Below, piece by piece: positions 26,064 through 33,228 of a stretch of 33,762 nucleotides of DNA. The stretch spans positions 1-33,762 of the forward strand of contig CAYWFB010000011.1 in assembly GCA_964457415.1 (NCBI GenBank), given 5' to 3'. This DNA is from Fimenecus sp964457415. Its GTDB lineage: Bacteria; Bacillota; Clostridia; Oscillospirales; Acutalibacteraceae. Under the pieces are notes generated by a model. That model searched no databases and had not been told where the DNA came from. It saw only the letters and a program-made list of their open reading frames with translations. The translations under genes and the position numbers were made by a program. Position 1 is the first letter of the stretch; every line of letters begins with the position of its first letter.

Positions 26064-26934
26064 TTTTTCCACCTCTCAAAATTTTCTTTAACTTATTTGT
26101 GTCACCGTTATTTTCATTTGTAAAATTCTTAGAAAGAATTTCGCGAAGGTCACCAACTGAAATATTTCTATTAAGATAACCTTTTTCAGCCACAGAAATA
26201 GCACCTGTTTCTTCTGACACAACAACTACAATTGCGTCACTAGATTCACTTATACCGATTGCCGCACGATGTCTTGTGCCCAATTCGCTGCTCAACTGTG
26301 TATTACTTGTCAATGGTAAAATACAGCCTGCAGCAATTACTCTACCATTTTTAATGACTGCCGCACCGTCATGCATAGGTGCCTTGGGAAAGAAAATATT
26401 ACCGATGAGCTCTGTTGTAACCTTTGCATCAAGTTGTGTTCCTGTTTTTGAAATTTCTCCGAGCAGGGTTTCTTTTTCAAAAACAATAAGAGCACCGATT
26501 TGCTTGTCGCTCATATCGGTACAAGCACGACAAACACTATTAATTGAATTCTTAATATTTTCCTGAAGCTCGGTTTCGTCTTTGTTTTTTAAATTGAAAA
26601 TATTAAAAAACGATACTGAGCTTCGGCCCATACTCTCAAGTGCGTGGCGAATCTCGGGAGCAAAAATCACCACAAGAATCATAAGTAAATTTCCAAAAAT
26701 AAAGCTAAGAATATATGCACTTGCCTGCATTCCCAATAGAGTAACAACAAGATAAATTGCTGCAAGCAAAAGTACACCCTTTGCAAGCTGAAACGCACGG
26801 GTTTCGCGAATAAGTTTAATTGCGCTGTAAATAACAAAAGCAACAAGCAACACATCAAGCAAATCACTTATGCCGTTAAAGGACAGTAACGCTCTTTTTG
26901 CCTGTTCAAATAACTCCACAAAAAACTCTGCCAT
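26053..26934 (-). CDS. cdaA: membrane diadenylate cyclase CdaA
   Basis: CdaA joins two ATP molecules into c-di-AMP, a signal for potassium and osmotic balance and cell-wall state. Starting at ATG 26934 gives 293 residues: three hydrophobic helices (about 24-42, 52-68, 73-93) and a DAC domain with the catalytic MHDGAAVI (DGA 189-191) and GTRHRAAIG (RHR 221-223). Both motifs are intact, so activity is expected. The frame opens earlier (27042 or ATG 26952), but those extra residues are not conserved-looking and overlap palindromes in the control region; a GTGAG site lies before 26934. ATG 26952 (299 residues) remains possible. Confidence 0.94.
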   Translation of the reverse strand: MAEFFVELFEQAKRALLSFNGISDLLDVLLVAFVIYSAIKLIRETRAFQLAKGVLLLAAIYLVVTLLGMQASAYILSFIFGNLLMILVVIFAPEIRHALESMGRSSVSFFNIFNLKNKDETELQENIKNSINSVCRACTDMSDKQIGALIVFEKETLLGEISKTGTQLDAKVTTELIGNIFFPKAPMHDGAAVIKNGRVIAAGCILPLTSNTQLSSELGTRHRAAIGISESSDAIVVVVSEETGAISVAEKGYLNRNISVGDLREILSKNFTNENNGDTNKLKKILRGGKNEK

Positions 26935-26965
26935 AATAATTTTCTCACTCATTTCAAAATAAAAA

Positions 26966-27037
26966 TACAATATATTGTAAAAAATCCGTAAACAAAGTGT
27001 TAAATACCAACGGATATACATATTCACAATATATTGT
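26966..27037. repeat. two copies of the palindrome ACAATATATTGT flanking an inverted repeat
   Basis: ACAATATATTGT occurs at 26967-26978 (extended to a 14-base palindrome by flanking T and A) and again at 27026-27037, with centres 59 bases apart. Between them ATCCGT (26984-26989) and ACGGAT (27010-27015) form an inverted repeat centred almost at the midpoint. The whole array lies upstream of cdaA. The palindromes resemble the NrdR-box consensus (acaCwAtATaTwGtgt). No clear -35/-10 pair was found, though several weak ones overlap the palindromes. Confidence 0.75.
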
Positions 27038-27050
27038 ATCACAACTTATT

Positions 27051-28193
27051 CTAATTTGCAATTTTTCTGACAGAATTTATTAAAAAATCTATATCACTTT
27101 TTTTGGTGAAAACAGACGGGGAAATTCTTACTGTTCCTATATCGTCTGTTTTGAATTTTCGATGAGCCAAAGGTGCGCAATGCAGCCCCGCTCTTACGGC
27201 AATTCCGTCTGCAGAAAGCAAATCTGCCACCTCTTCACTGTGCAGATTTTTAATGTTAAAAGAAATAATCGGCATAAGGCTTTGTCTTCTATCAAAAAAG
27301 TCGGTGTACAAAATTACATTTTTATTTTGCTGTAGCTTTTTCTGCAAATATCGCATCAATGAGATTTCGTGATGATAAATATTTTCTACACCTACATTTT
27401 TTACATAGTCAAGAGCCTTTGAGAGCCCTATAATCCCCTGCACATTAGGAGTTCCGCTTTCAAAACGGTCGGGTAAATTTTCGGGCTGATTTTTGTCGGC
27501 AGAATTACTACCCGTTCCGCCCTCTATAATTGTGTCAAGTTCTATTCCCTCCTTGAGCATCATTACGCCCGTACCCGCAGGACCCATGAGTCCTTTATGC
27601 CCTGCACAGCAAATAACATCAATTTCATCACGCAACATATTGATGGGCAAAGAGCCTGCAACCTGAGCACAATCCATAACAAAAATCAAATTATTTCGGT
27701 GTGCAAGTCTTGCAAGAAGTCTGTATGGCGGAATAATTCCAAATACATTCGATGCACCTGTGCATATAATCGCGACCGTATTTTCTTTTATACATTTTTT
27801 AAAATTCTGAACAGTTTTATATGCATCACCCTCAACACAAGCCACACTAAAATCGGCGATTCCATCTTTTTTCAGCTTTTCAAGAGGTCTTAAAACCGCG
27901 TTATGCTCTAAATCGGAAATCACAAAATGTGAGCCAGCTTTTGCAAGCCCTTTAACAGCCATATTCAAAGCCGTTGTACAGTTATAAGTTATAATAACAT
28001 TCTCAACCGACGGAGCACCAAACATCTCAGCAATTTTTTTACGGCAAAGATAAATCTGTTCAGTGGTTTCAAGAGCCATATCATAAGCACCGCGACCTGA
28101 ATTACCTCCGAATTTATTATAGGCTTCAAAAACACACTGAACTACCGTTTTAGGTTTTGGATACGAAGTAGCACTGTTATCAAGATATATCAA
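27051..28193 (-). CDS. class V aminotransferase, cysteine desulfurase-like
   Basis: The 380-residue PLP enzyme begins MIYLDNSATS and carries His97, Asp174 and the Schiff-base lysine Lys200 in CAGHKGLMGP. The sulfur-accepting Cys is C339 in AGLHCAPLAH. It matches the cysteine desulfurase family subgroup often paired with DUF3343 proteins, rather than the classic IscS/NifS of iron-sulfur clusters. It starts at TTG 28193, two bases after the DUF3343 gene. Products may be sulfide or selenium carried by the partner; that is inference. It may also be a selenocysteine-active or other sulfur-transfer enzyme. Confidence 0.88.
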   Translation of the reverse strand: MIYLDNSATSYPKPKTVVQCVFEAYNKFGGNSGRGAYDMALETTEQIYLCRKKIAEMFGAPSVENVIITYNCTTALNMAVKGLAKAGSHFVISDLEHNAVLRPLEKLKKDGIADFSVACVEGDAYKTVQNFKKCIKENTVAIICTGASNVFGIIPPYRLLARLAHRNNLIFVMDCAQVAGSLPINMLRDEIDVICCAGHKGLMGPAGTGVMMLKEGIELDTIIEGGTGSNSADKNQPENLPDRFESGTPNVQGIIGLSKALDYVKNVGVENIYHHEISLMRYLQKKLQQNKNVILYTDFFDRRQSLMPIISFNIKNLHSEEVADLLSADGIAVRAGLHCAPLAHRKFKTDDIGTVRISPSVFTKKSDIDFLINSVRKIAN

Positions 28194-28194
28194 A

Positions 28195-28413
28195 TTACAT
28201 CATCTCATATCCGACATATTTCACTCTGTTAAGATTCAACATATTAATAATTTTTTCTGTATTACCAACAACAATAACACTGTAACCGCACCCCTCATTT
28301 TTCTTTGGGTTTGGATTTTTTCGCACTGTTACTCTACCTCCGTTTTTTTCAGCTATTTCCTTTGCTTTCAAGGCGTATGTCACGGAGGAAAACCTTATTA
28401 CAGCTTTATTCAT
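28195..28413 (-). CDS. DUF3343 protein, putative Se/S carrier-like
   Basis: The 72-residue product (ATG 28413, chosen because AGGTGG lies eight bases upstream) matches DUF3343 in length and pattern: IRFSSVTYALKAKEIAE, a basic RKNPNPKKNEGCGYSV segment with a single Cys42, and a C-terminal INMLNLNRVKYVGYE. The family has been annotated as putative selenium or sulfur carrier. It is paired with the class V aminotransferase that follows it at two bases, so sulfur or selenium hand-off is plausible. No selD or yedF is in the window. Confidence 0.82.
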   Translation of the reverse strand: MNKAVIRFSSVTYALKAKEIAEKNGGRVTVRKNPNPKKNEGCGYSVIVVGNTEKIINMLNLNRVKYVGYEMM

Positions 28414-28432
28414 TGTAAACACCACCTGTTCT

Positions 28433-28461
28433 ATTTTATGGCGATATTATTTTTTTGATAA
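28433..28461 (-). promoter_or_regulatory. weak candidate promoter for the DUF3343-desulfurase pair
   Basis: On the minus strand TTATCA (28456-28461) lies 17 bases before TAAAAT (28433-28438). It sits just past the ispF terminator, where a promoter would be needed if that terminator is efficient. Both boxes are imperfect (4 of 6 and 5 of 6). Confidence 0.3.
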
Positions 28462-28486
28462 AAGAAACCCCGTCATTGACGGGGTT
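28458..28486 (-). terminator. terminator of the aminotransferase-ispD-ispF unit
   Basis: AACCCCGTCA (28466-28475) pairs perfectly with TGACGGGGTT (28477-28486) around a tiny loop, and the minus strand continues TTTCTTTTATC. It starts five bases after the ispF stop. Confidence 0.85.
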
Positions 28487-28490
28487 AAAA

Positions 28491-28988
28491 CTAAATAAAT
28501 TTAATTTTTTTCTTTTCTTCTACAAGGCAAACACAATGAGCTGCAATGCCCTCTTTTGCACCCGTAAATCCGAGTTTTTCCTCAGTTGTAGCCTTAACAC
28601 TTACATAGTCAACGGGAATTTGCAAAACTCTGGCAATATTCACTCGCATTAAATCAATATGAGGTGCAAGCTTTGGCGCCTGAGCGAGAACTGTAGCATC
28701 AATATTATTTATTGAATATCCCAGTGATTTTACAAGCTCTGCAACCTTTTCCAGAAGAACTAGACTGTCTGCATTTTTAAAGGTTTCGTCTGTATCAGGG
28801 AAATGTTTACCGATGTCACCTAACGCACACGCGCCGAGAAGTGAATCTGAAATCGCGTGCAGAAGCACATCTGCATCTGAATGACCTAAAAGGCCAATTC
28901 CGTTATTTTCAATTTCAACTCCGCCTAGAATGAGTTTTCTGCCCTCAACAAGCCGGTGAACATCATAACCGTGACCAATTCGTAACAT
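28491..28988 (-). CDS. ispF: 2-C-methyl-D-erythritol 2,4-cyclodiphosphate synthase
   Basis: IspF is the fifth enzyme of the MEP isoprenoid pathway. ATG 28988 gives 165 residues starting MLRIGHGYDVHRL; GGGAG lies upstream. An earlier ATG at 29018 lies inside ispD and is not used. Metal ligands D9 and H11, the GHSDADVLLHA segment at 35-45, and GDIGKHFPDTD are present, as is a CVLV tail near the end. The gap to ispD is two bases. It ends at the strong hairpin terminator. Confidence 0.95.
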   Translation of the reverse strand: MLRIGHGYDVHRLVEGRKLILGGVEIENNGIGLLGHSDADVLLHAISDSLLGACALGDIGKHFPDTDETFKNADSLVLLEKVAELVKSLGYSINNIDATVLAQAPKLAPHIDLMRVNIARVLQIPVDYVSVKATTEEKLGFTGAKEGIAAHCVCLVEEKKKIKFI

Positions 28989-28990
28989 TT

Positions 28991-29686
28991 TTATTTCTCC
29001 CTTCGTGCAAGATAACATTCCGCAAGAGCAATATCTTCAGGTGTAGTAATTTTAATATTTTCGTAATCACCATCTACAAACTTCACAATACCGCCGTCTG
29101 CCTCAATGAGCATACAGTCATCGGTAAAATCCTTGCTATACGGCACATTGTTAACAGCTTTGAGATACATTTGCCTTGAAAAGATTTGCGGTGTCTGTAC
29201 TGCACGCATAACACTGCGGTCAGGTGTTGAAATTATGTCGTTCAAGTCATTAACAACCTTAAGTGTATCTTTAACCTTTACACCCGTTGTAGCCGCACCG
29301 TAATCAATTGCAGCAGAAAGTGTGTCTTTAATAACCTTTTCAGTAACCAGAGGTCTTGCGCCGTCGTGAATTGCAACAAAATCAGATTTTTGGGAACAAG
29401 CGCAAACACCATTATAAACACTTAGCTGTCTTGTTTCGCCACCCTCAACGACTGCTGACACCTTTGAAAAATTGTATTTTTTAACTATTTCTTCAATTGT
29501 ATTAATGTCTGTTGCCCGAGTTACAACAACAATTTCATTTATAAATGAACAATCCTGAAAAGCCTTTATTGAGCGGGCAATAACAGACATATTTCCAAAT
29601 TCAAGGAACTGCTTATTAATTCCTCCCATTCTTGAGGAATTACCTGCCGAAGCAATTACGGCAGAAACAAAATATTCACCGCTCAT
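28991..29686 (-). CDS. ispD: 2-C-methyl-D-erythritol 4-phosphate cytidylyltransferase
   Basis: IspD couples CTP to MEP, the third step of the same pathway. The 231-residue protein has the nucleotide loop ASAGNSSRMGGINKQF (about 12-27), the HDGARPLV segment and DRSVMRAVQTPQIF, all family signatures, plus TDDCMLIEADGGIVKFVDGD. GGAG precedes the ATG. ispD and ispF lie together, as in many bacteria. Confidence 0.95.
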   Translation of the reverse strand: MSGEYFVSAVIASAGNSSRMGGINKQFLEFGNMSVIARSIKAFQDCSFINEIVVVTRATDINTIEEIVKKYNFSKVSAVVEGGETRQLSVYNGVCACSQKSDFVAIHDGARPLVTEKVIKDTLSAAIDYGAATTGVKVKDTLKVVNDLNDIISTPDRSVMRAVQTPQIFSRQMYLKAVNNVPYSKDFTDDCMLIEADGGIVKFVDGDYENIKITTPEDIALAECYLARREK

Positions 29687-29699
29687 AAAAAATCTCCAA

Positions 29700-30971
29700 T
29701 TATTTTAAAAGTTCTTCGGTTGCCGCAAGCTTAGCGCAAAGACAAAACACTTCCATTGCTTTGCCAAGATTCTCAACTGACGGGAAAGTAGGTGCAATTC
29801 TGATATTTTTATCCTCGGGGTCTATACCATAGGGATATGTTGCGCCAACAGTTGTAAGCACAAGACCTGCTTCTTTACAAAGCTCACCAATTCTCTTTGC
29901 GCTGCAGCCAATTGTATTGTAACTGATAAAATATCCGCCCTTTGCCTTGACCCATTCGCCAATGCCACACGGTTTGATTTCTTTTTCAAGCATTTCAAGA
30001 ACCATATTGAATTTAGGTGCGATGATTTTTGCGTGCTTATCCATATGAGTTTTTATACCGTCAACATTCTTGAAATATTTAACGTGACGAAGCTGGTTGA
30101 GCTTATCATAACTGATAGTCTGGAAGTTAAGACGCTTTTTAATTTCTGTAATATTATTATCAGATGCCGCAATAGCAGAAACGCCTGCACCGGGGAATGA
30201 AATCTTTGATGTTGATGTGAATTCAACGAAATAATCCTCTGTGCCAAATTCCTTGCAAGCCTCAAAGATGTTCATAAGAGCATCAGGAGTATCTGTCAAT
30301 TCGTGAATAATGTAAGCATTATCCCAGATTACTCTGAAATCCTTTGCGGAGGGTTTAAGTGCCGCGAGAGCCTTTACTCTTTCGTCGCTATATGTCACAC
30401 CATTTGGATTTGAATACTTAGGAACACAGAACATACCCTTAACCATTGGGTCTTTTACAAGCTCTGCTATTCTTTCAACATCGGGACCAAGCTCATCCAT
30501 TTCAACAGAAATCATTTCGATACCGAAAAACTCAGTAATAGCAAAATGTCTGTCGTAACCAGGTGTATTACAAATGAATTTAACCTTACCCTGCTTGCTC
30601 CATGGCTCACATCCTGCAACACCAAGATACATACACTGATTAAGATAGTCATACATAAGGTTAAGGCTTGAAGTACCGCCGATAATAACATTCTTGGGTT
30701 CCACCTCTAAAAGCTCGGCAAAGAGCTTTTTACACTCGGGAATTCCGTCAAGGACACCGTAGTTTCTGCAATCAAATCCGTTTTCAGCCTTGCAATCATC
30801 AGCGTTAACCATAACATTAAGCATATCAACAGTTAAATCAAGCTGGTCGGCACCGGGCTTACCACGTGACATATCAAGCGAAAGACCTAATGCCTTTATC
30901 TCTTCATATTTTTTTGTGAGTTCACTTTTAAGTGAAACGAGTTCTTCTCTACTCATCTGATTATAAAGCAT
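29700..30971 (-). CDS. aminotransferase class I/II, aspartate aminotransferase-like
   Basis: The 423-residue PLP enzyme starts MLYNQMSREELVSLKSELTK and has LDMSRGKPGADQLDL (about 32-46), PKYSNPNGVTYSDERV with Asn188, WDNAYIIHEL (Asp217) and the PLP lysine Lys256 in TSTSKISFPGAG. This layout matches the Asp_aminotransf (PF12897-like) group, whose characterised members transaminate aspartate. It has a very good promoter upstream and GGAGGA before the ATG. ispD starts 13 bases after its stop. Substrate is inferred from family, not from a specific residue. Confidence 0.87.
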   Translation of the reverse strand: MLYNQMSREELVSLKSELTKKYEEIKALGLSLDMSRGKPGADQLDLTVDMLNVMVNADDCKAENGFDCRNYGVLDGIPECKKLFAELLEVEPKNVIIGGTSSLNLMYDYLNQCMYLGVAGCEPWSKQGKVKFICNTPGYDRHFAITEFFGIEMISVEMDELGPDVERIAELVKDPMVKGMFCVPKYSNPNGVTYSDERVKALAALKPSAKDFRVIWDNAYIIHELTDTPDALMNIFEACKEFGTEDYFVEFTSTSKISFPGAGVSAIAASDNNITEIKKRLNFQTISYDKLNQLRHVKYFKNVDGIKTHMDKHAKIIAPKFNMVLEMLEKEIKPCGIGEWVKAKGGYFISYNTIGCSAKRIGELCKEAGLVLTTVGATYPYGIDPEDKNIRIAPTFPSVENLGKAMEVFCLCAKLAATEELLK

Positions 30972-31000
30972 AGAATATCCTCCAAAATAAATTTCGCTAT

Positions 31001-31029
31001 ATTATATAGTATTAATTATAATTTTGCAA
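31001..31029 (-). promoter_or_regulatory. sigma-A promoter of the aminotransferase-ispD-ispF unit
   Basis: Reading the minus strand, TTGCAA (31024-31029), a 17-base spacer and a perfect TATAAT (31001-31006) lie upstream of the ATG at 30971, leaving a short leader with the GGAGGA site. Confidence 0.8.
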
Positions 31030-31050
31030 GTGATAATTTCAAAAATTTCA

Positions 31051-31133
31051 TTTTAGTTGAATATTTGGATAAATATTAACTTTATTTGAATAATTTCACA
31101 ACGAATTGTGCATTTATCAACATTCAACTAAAA
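31051..31133. repeat. 12-bp perfect inverted repeat in the divergent control region
   Basis: TTTTAGTTGAAT at 31051-31062 is exactly repeated in reverse complement as ATTCAACTAAAA at 31122-31133, with 59 bases between. A smaller hairpin, CACAA-CGAA-TTGTG (31097-31110), lies in the gap. The 279-base region between the divergent genes at 30971 and 31251 holds this, the two promoters, and no gene. Confidence 0.7.
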
Positions 31134-31192
31134 GAGTTCATTTGTCTGTGGTCATATTATAACATAAACAAATTTTTTTAACAATCAAAATG

Positions 31193-31221
31193 TTGAAAAT
31201 AATAGTTTAATATGTTAAAAT
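31193..31221 (+). promoter_or_regulatory. sigma-A promoter of manA
   Basis: TTGAAA (31193-31198), a 17-base spacer and TAAAAT (31216-31221) precede the ATG at 31251. The earlier ATG at 31212 lies inside this promoter and is rejected as a start. Confidence 0.75.
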
Positions 31222-31250
31222 TATTTGAAACTGAAATAAGGAGATTTTTT

Positions 31251-32198
31251 ATGTATATTTTAAAATTAAATCCTGTTTTTAAAGATTATCTTTGGGGTGG
31301 AACAAAACTTCGTGATGAATATGGTTTTGACTCACCTCTTGAAAAGCTTGCAGAGGGTTGGATGCTCTCTTGCCACAAAGACGGTGAAAACACCGTAGAA
31401 AACGGTGAATTTGCTGGCAAAACATTGACAGAGATTGTAAATGCAAATCCCGATTTTTTAGGAGAAAACGGAAAGAAATTTGAGTATTTCCCCATACTTA
31501 TCAAACTCATTGATGCTAAAAACGATTTATCAGTTCAGGTGCACCCCGACAACGAATACGCAATGCGTGTTGAGAACGAATACGGCAAAACAGAGTGTTG
31601 GTATATTCTTGACTGTGACGAGGGTGCAGAACTGATTTATGGCTTTAACCGCGAGATTTCAAGTGAAGAATTCAAAGATAGAATTGAGAATAACACTTTT
31701 CTTGACACAGTAAACAAGGTTAAGGTTAAAAAAGGTGATTTATTTTTCATTGAAGCAGGAACACTCCATGCGATAGGAAAAGGAATTTTACTTGCAGAAA
31801 TTCAGCAGAATTCAAACACTACATATCGTGTTTATGACTACGGCAGACTCGGTGCTGATGGCAAGCCAAGAGCACTTCATGTTGACAAGGCAATTGATGT
31901 TACCAGCTGTACTCCACCCACAAGAGATACAAATCCTGAAGGTGAATTAGTTATTAGTAATGGCTACTCAACACAGTTGCTCACAAAATGTGAGTTATTC
32001 AATGTACAAAGAGCAACTGTTACCTCAGAATACACAGACATTGCCGACGAGCAATCATTTGTATCCATTATGGTGACAGATGGTAACGGTACAATCGACG
32101 GTGTAGAAATAAAAAAAGGAGACAGTCTTTTTATTCCTGCAAACTACGGTAAATTCACCGTAAAAGGTAATATTGAGATTATTATTACACGCGTTTGA
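31251..32198 (+). CDS. manA: mannose-6-phosphate isomerase, class I (short form)
   Basis: ManA interconverts mannose-6-phosphate and fructose-6-phosphate. The 315-residue length matches the short Firmicutes type (B. subtilis ManA/Pmi). Zinc ligands lie in VQVHPDNEYA (His98) and GKTECWYIL (Glu115), with the third His in EAGTLHAIGKG. The start MYILKLNPVFKDYLWGGTKL is the usual one, with AAGGAG upstream. It is preceded by its own promoter and diverges from the aminotransferase gene. No terminator was seen after it. Confidence 0.93.
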   Translation: MYILKLNPVFKDYLWGGTKLRDEYGFDSPLEKLAEGWMLSCHKDGENTVENGEFAGKTLTEIVNANPDFLGENGKKFEYFPILIKLIDAKNDLSVQVHPDNEYAMRVENEYGKTECWYILDCDEGAELIYGFNREISSEEFKDRIENNTFLDTVNKVKVKKGDLFFIEAGTLHAIGKGILLAEIQQNSNTTYRVYDYGRLGADGKPRALHVDKAIDVTSCTPPTRDTNPEGELVISNGYSTQLLTKCELFNVQRATVTSEYTDIADEQSFVSIMVTDGNGTIDGVEIKKGDSLFIPANYGKFTVKGNIEIIITRV

Positions 32199-32236
32199 TG
32201 ATTTTTGCAGTACTTCTTTTAAACTTAAATACAGTA

Positions 32237-32264
32237 TTGACAAAACAGGTAACAATGATATAAT
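32237..32264 (+). promoter_or_regulatory. promoter of the FMN riboswitch-ribU unit
   Basis: Consensus TTGACA (32237-32242), a 16-base spacer and consensus TATAAT (32259-32264) lie about 20 bases before the aptamer. Confidence 0.85.
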
Positions 32265-32285
32265 AAGAGCATAAAATATATTAGT

Positions 32286-32391
32286 TGTCTTCAGGGCGGA
32301 GTGCAATTCTCCACCGGTGGTAAAGTCCACGAGCGTAATGCTGAATGGGTGAAATTCCCATACCGACGGTATAGTCCGGATGAAAGAAGAT
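32286..32391 (+). promoter_or_regulatory. FMN riboswitch (RFN element)
   Basis: The conserved blocks of the RFN element are present in order: TCTTCAGGGCGGAGTG, CTCCACCGGTGGTAAAG, CCACGAGC, CCGACGGTATAGTCCGGATG and GAAGA. P1 is formed by TCTTC (32288-32292) and GAAGA (32386-32390). FMN binding should cut expression of the gene downstream, ribU. The element is followed by a terminator-like hairpin. Confidence 0.96.
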
Positions 32392-32415
32392 GCGACTTGA
32401 TTTTTGAGTTAAATT

Positions 32416-32451
32416 TGCCCTGCTATTTTTATAGTGGGGCATTTTCTGTTT
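32416..32451 (+). terminator. attenuator hairpin of the FMN riboswitch
   Basis: GCCCTGC (32417-32423) pairs with GTGGGGC (32434-32440), allowing two G-U pairs, followed by ATTTTCTGTTT. The T run is interrupted, so the terminator is modest. I did not identify a clear antiterminator arm. Confidence 0.65.
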
Positions 32452-32482
32452 GGCAACTAATCAGAATGAAAGGAAGATTTTT

Positions 32483-33073
32483 ATGTCAAGCACAAGAAAC
32501 AAAAGAACGTTCAAATTAACTGTCACTGCAGTTATGACCGCAATCGCAACAATAATTTATATGGTTTTTCCTGAAATAAACATAATTCCGGGTGTAAACT
32601 ATATGAAAATTGATTTTTCAGATTTTCCTGCAGTACTTACAGGCATTGTGTTCGGTCCTGTTCAAGGTGTATTGGTTGAAGTTGTAAAAAATATTATTCA
32701 TCTTACTAAATCCACAACTATGGGAATAGGCGAAATAATGAACATTGTTGTAGGTAGCGGTGTTGTTCTTTCGATGTCTTTATTTACAAAGCTTTTTGCC
32801 AAAGTATTTAAAGAAAAAAGATTTTCTGCAAAAACATATATTATTTCATCAGTAATAACAGTAATAATCACAATAATTTTAGGTTGGATTGCAAATATTA
32901 TTTTTACACCGATTTTCTACAGTTTAATGGGTATTCCACTCGTGAGCGAAACCTATTGGGCTGGTGTATGGGGCTCAACTGCTTTGAATACTGTAAAAGC
33001 ATGCTTCAATATTATACCTTTCTATCCTGTTTATTATATTGTTGAAAAAGCCACAAAAAAATACGGTATATAG
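32483..33073 (+). CDS. ribU: riboflavin ECF transporter substrate-binding protein RibU
   Basis: RibU is the substrate-binding membrane subunit of the energy-coupling-factor transporter for riboflavin. The 196-residue protein has about six hydrophobic helices, MVFPEINIIPGVNYMKIDFSDFP near the start, and GIVFGPVQGVLVEVVKNIIH, both typical of RibU. The FMN riboswitch upstream independently supports the substrate. ATG 32483 is chosen over TTG 32450 because AAGGAAG precedes it. The ATPase and EcfT parts are not in the window. The stop TAG at 33071-33073 abuts the metK promoter. Confidence 0.93.
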   Translation: MSSTRNKRTFKLTVTAVMTAIATIIYMVFPEINIIPGVNYMKIDFSDFPAVLTGIVFGPVQGVLVEVVKNIIHLTKSTTMGIGEIMNIVVGSGVVLSMSLFTKLFAKVFKEKRFSAKTYIISSVITVIITIILGWIANIIFTPIFYSLMGIPLVSETYWAGVWGSTALNTVKACFNIIPFYPVYYIVEKATKKYGI

Positions 33074-33101
33074 TTGACATTGTCTTATTTTGTGATAGAA
33101 T
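33074..33101 (+). promoter_or_regulatory. promoter of the SAM riboswitch-metK unit
   Basis: TTGACA (33074-33079) begins at the base after the ribU stop, with a 16-base spacer and TAGAAT (33096-33101). Confidence 0.75.
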
Positions 33102-33121
33102 ATATAAGAGTTAAATATTAT

Positions 33122-33217
33122 CCTTATGCAGAGTGGTGGAGGGTCTGGCCCTGTGAAACCCGGCAACCTGCTTATACAGCGTGGTGCTAATTCCTGCGGA
33201 TTTTCCGAGATATAAGG
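33122..33217 (+). promoter_or_regulatory. SAM-I riboswitch (S-box)
   Basis: Signature blocks are visible: GCAGAGTGGTGGAGGG, CTGGCCCTGTGAAACCCGGC, AACCTGC, GGTGCTAATTCCTGC, and GAGATATAAGG. P1 pairs CCTTAT (33122-33127) with ATAAGG (33212-33217). SAM binding should favour the terminator that follows and lower metK expression. S-boxes commonly control metK in Firmicutes. Confidence 0.96.
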
Positions 33218-33228
33218 TTGTTTTTTAC

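Noticed and set aside
28989..29018. Earlier ispF start
   Set aside because: It lies within the ispD coding end, and the usual MLRIGHGYD start has GGGAG upstream.
31212..31250. Earlier manA start
   Set aside because: It lies inside the -10 region of the manA promoter; AAGGAG and the conserved ManA N-terminus support 31251.
32450..32482. Earlier ribU start at TTG
   Set aside because: It lies in the tail of the FMN attenuator, and AAGGAAG supports ATG 32483.
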